Of a stretch of 5,470 bases of DNA, positions 4,862 through 5,470 are shown piece by piece. The notes under the pieces were generated by a model. That model saw nothing but the letters and a program-made list of their open reading frames with translations, was not told the DNA's origin and searched no databases. A program made the position numbers and the translations under genes. The stretch's first letter is position 1, and each line of letters opens with the position of its first letter. The stretch comes from Pseudomonadota bacterium. GTDB lineage: Bacteria > Pseudomonadota > Gammaproteobacteria > Steroidobacterales > Woeseiaceae. The stretch spans positions 1 to 5,470 of the forward strand of contig JAKSCZ010000067.1 of the NCBI GenBank assembly GCA_022360335.1, given 5' to 3'.

Positions 4862-5470
4862 TCAGATTCTGGCGTTACGCAGCAGGATCGTCTTCGATAC
4901 CTGCAAGCGCCGGAAGCTGTCGTTCATCTGGCCGAGATCGGCGTTGCCGGGCCGGTAGTTGCGGGCATCCCGCAGCCCGAATTCCGTCGTGACGCCGCGC
5001 ACGACCAGCCAGATGCGCGCCGTGAGGACCCGCGCGCCGGGTATGTATCCCGGGGCGGCCGGGTCGTAGATTTCCGATCCGGGATCGACGTAGCGATCGA
5101 CCGTGTTGTCCTCGTCGACGTCGACGCCGAGTTGCAATTGAACGTTCTCGACGCCGGGCGCGACTTCCTGGTCGACGATGGCCGGTGCGCCGCTGTCGAC
5201 GGTCAGGGTTTTGCGGCGCAGTGTCGGTACTCCGGGGATCAGATCCGAGGTCGGCGACACGTAGTAGCTGTTGACGATCAGGTTGTGGGTCGCCGACGAC
5301 GGCTGTCCGGTCACCGGATGATTCGTAATCGGCAGGAAGTCCGCCGGCACGGCGCCGGATTCGAACAACTCGCCCTGGATACGGGTCGACTGGACCTGCA
5401 GGCGGCCCGCCTCCGGCGGCATCGCCTGTACCGTAACGCGGCGCACCGTAATGACGTCCGAATTGGCCTG
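4862..5470 (-). CDS. pilW: Type IV minor pilin PilW, C-terminal part (5' end outside window)
   Basis: An open frame enters at the right edge and runs 202 codons to a TGA at 4864-4862. The N-terminal prepilin leader and helix are missing. The first visible residues (SDVITVRR) match the conserved PilW segment after the helix. Further features are VENVQLQLGVDVDEDNTVDRY (in which DVDEDNTVD, 5096-5122, has the D-x-D-x-D-x-x-x-D arrangement of a calcium loop), the strand VLTARIWLVVRG and the closing RRLQVSKTILLRNARI, a usual PilW ending. A GTG at 5446 is in frame but internal: coding sequence continues upstream of it, so it is not the start. PilW works with PilV, PilX and FimU as a core subunit of the pilus-priming complex at the inner membrane. 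No cysteine occurs in the visible part. Confidence 0.92.
   Translation of the reverse strand, partial: QANSDVITVRRVTVQAMPPEAGRLQVQSTRIQGELFESGAVPADFLPITNHPVTGQPSSATHNLIVNSYYVSPTSDLIPGVPTLRRKTLTVDSGAPAIVDQEVAPGVENVQLQLGVDVDEDNTVDRYVDPGSEIYDPAAPGYIPGARVLTARIWLVVRGVTTEFGLRDARNYRPGNADLGQMNDSFRRLQVSKTILLRNARI

Overview
The window is GC-rich and densely coding. It carries the 3' two-thirds or more of a type IV pilus (T4P) minor-pilin/tip-adhesin operon, all on the minus strand. In transcription order (right to left) it holds pilW (5' end outside the window), pilX, a small secreted CxxC protein that I do not firmly recognise, pilY1 and pilE. The order matches the fimU-pilV-pilW-pilX-pilY1-pilE clusters of Pseudomonas and Xanthomonadales, so a gammaproteobacterium is likely. 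The GTAG-type REP elements after pilE are of the kind known from Stenotrophomonas, Xanthomonas and Pseudomonas and lean towards a Xanthomonadales-like host. This is an inference; there is no rRNA or other taxonomic marker here.

Layout. Positions 1-77 hold the last codons of a plus-strand gene of unknown identity that converges on the operon. Positions 74-172 are a cluster of REP sequence: one complete REP doublet (REPIN, 74-127) followed by three tandem 15-bp truncated REP half-units (128-172). The rest is the operon: pilE 169-582, pilY1 589-3993, the small gene 3998-4342, pilX 4368-4847 and pilW 4862-5470 (partial). Intergenic gaps inside the operon are only 4-25 nt, and several Shine-Dalgarno sequences lie inside or across the stop of the gene before, so translation is probably coupled. 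No gene-free stretch exceeds about 90 bases. No promoter is visible; the operon promoter should lie upstream of pilW, outside the window.

How it works (family knowledge). PilW, PilX and PilE, with PilV and FimU encoded upstream, form the minor-pilin complex that primes T4P assembly in the inner membrane. This complex holds PilY1, a large secreted vWA/beta-propeller protein, at the pilus tip, where it acts in adhesion, surface sensing and calcium-dependent control of retraction. The small secreted protein between pilX and pilY1 probably serves the same assembly, possibly as a PilY2-like factor.

I see no wholly new multi-gene system. The points most worth a second look are: (1) the REP cluster, whose GTAG signatures supply the TAG stop codons of both converging genes; (2) the three stacked REP half-sites; (3) the small CxxC protein in the pilX-pilY1 gap; (4) the acidic, microsatellite-encoded insertion and extra calcium-type loops in the PilY1 vWA domain; and (5) a symmetric four-cysteine motif at the PilY1 C-terminus.
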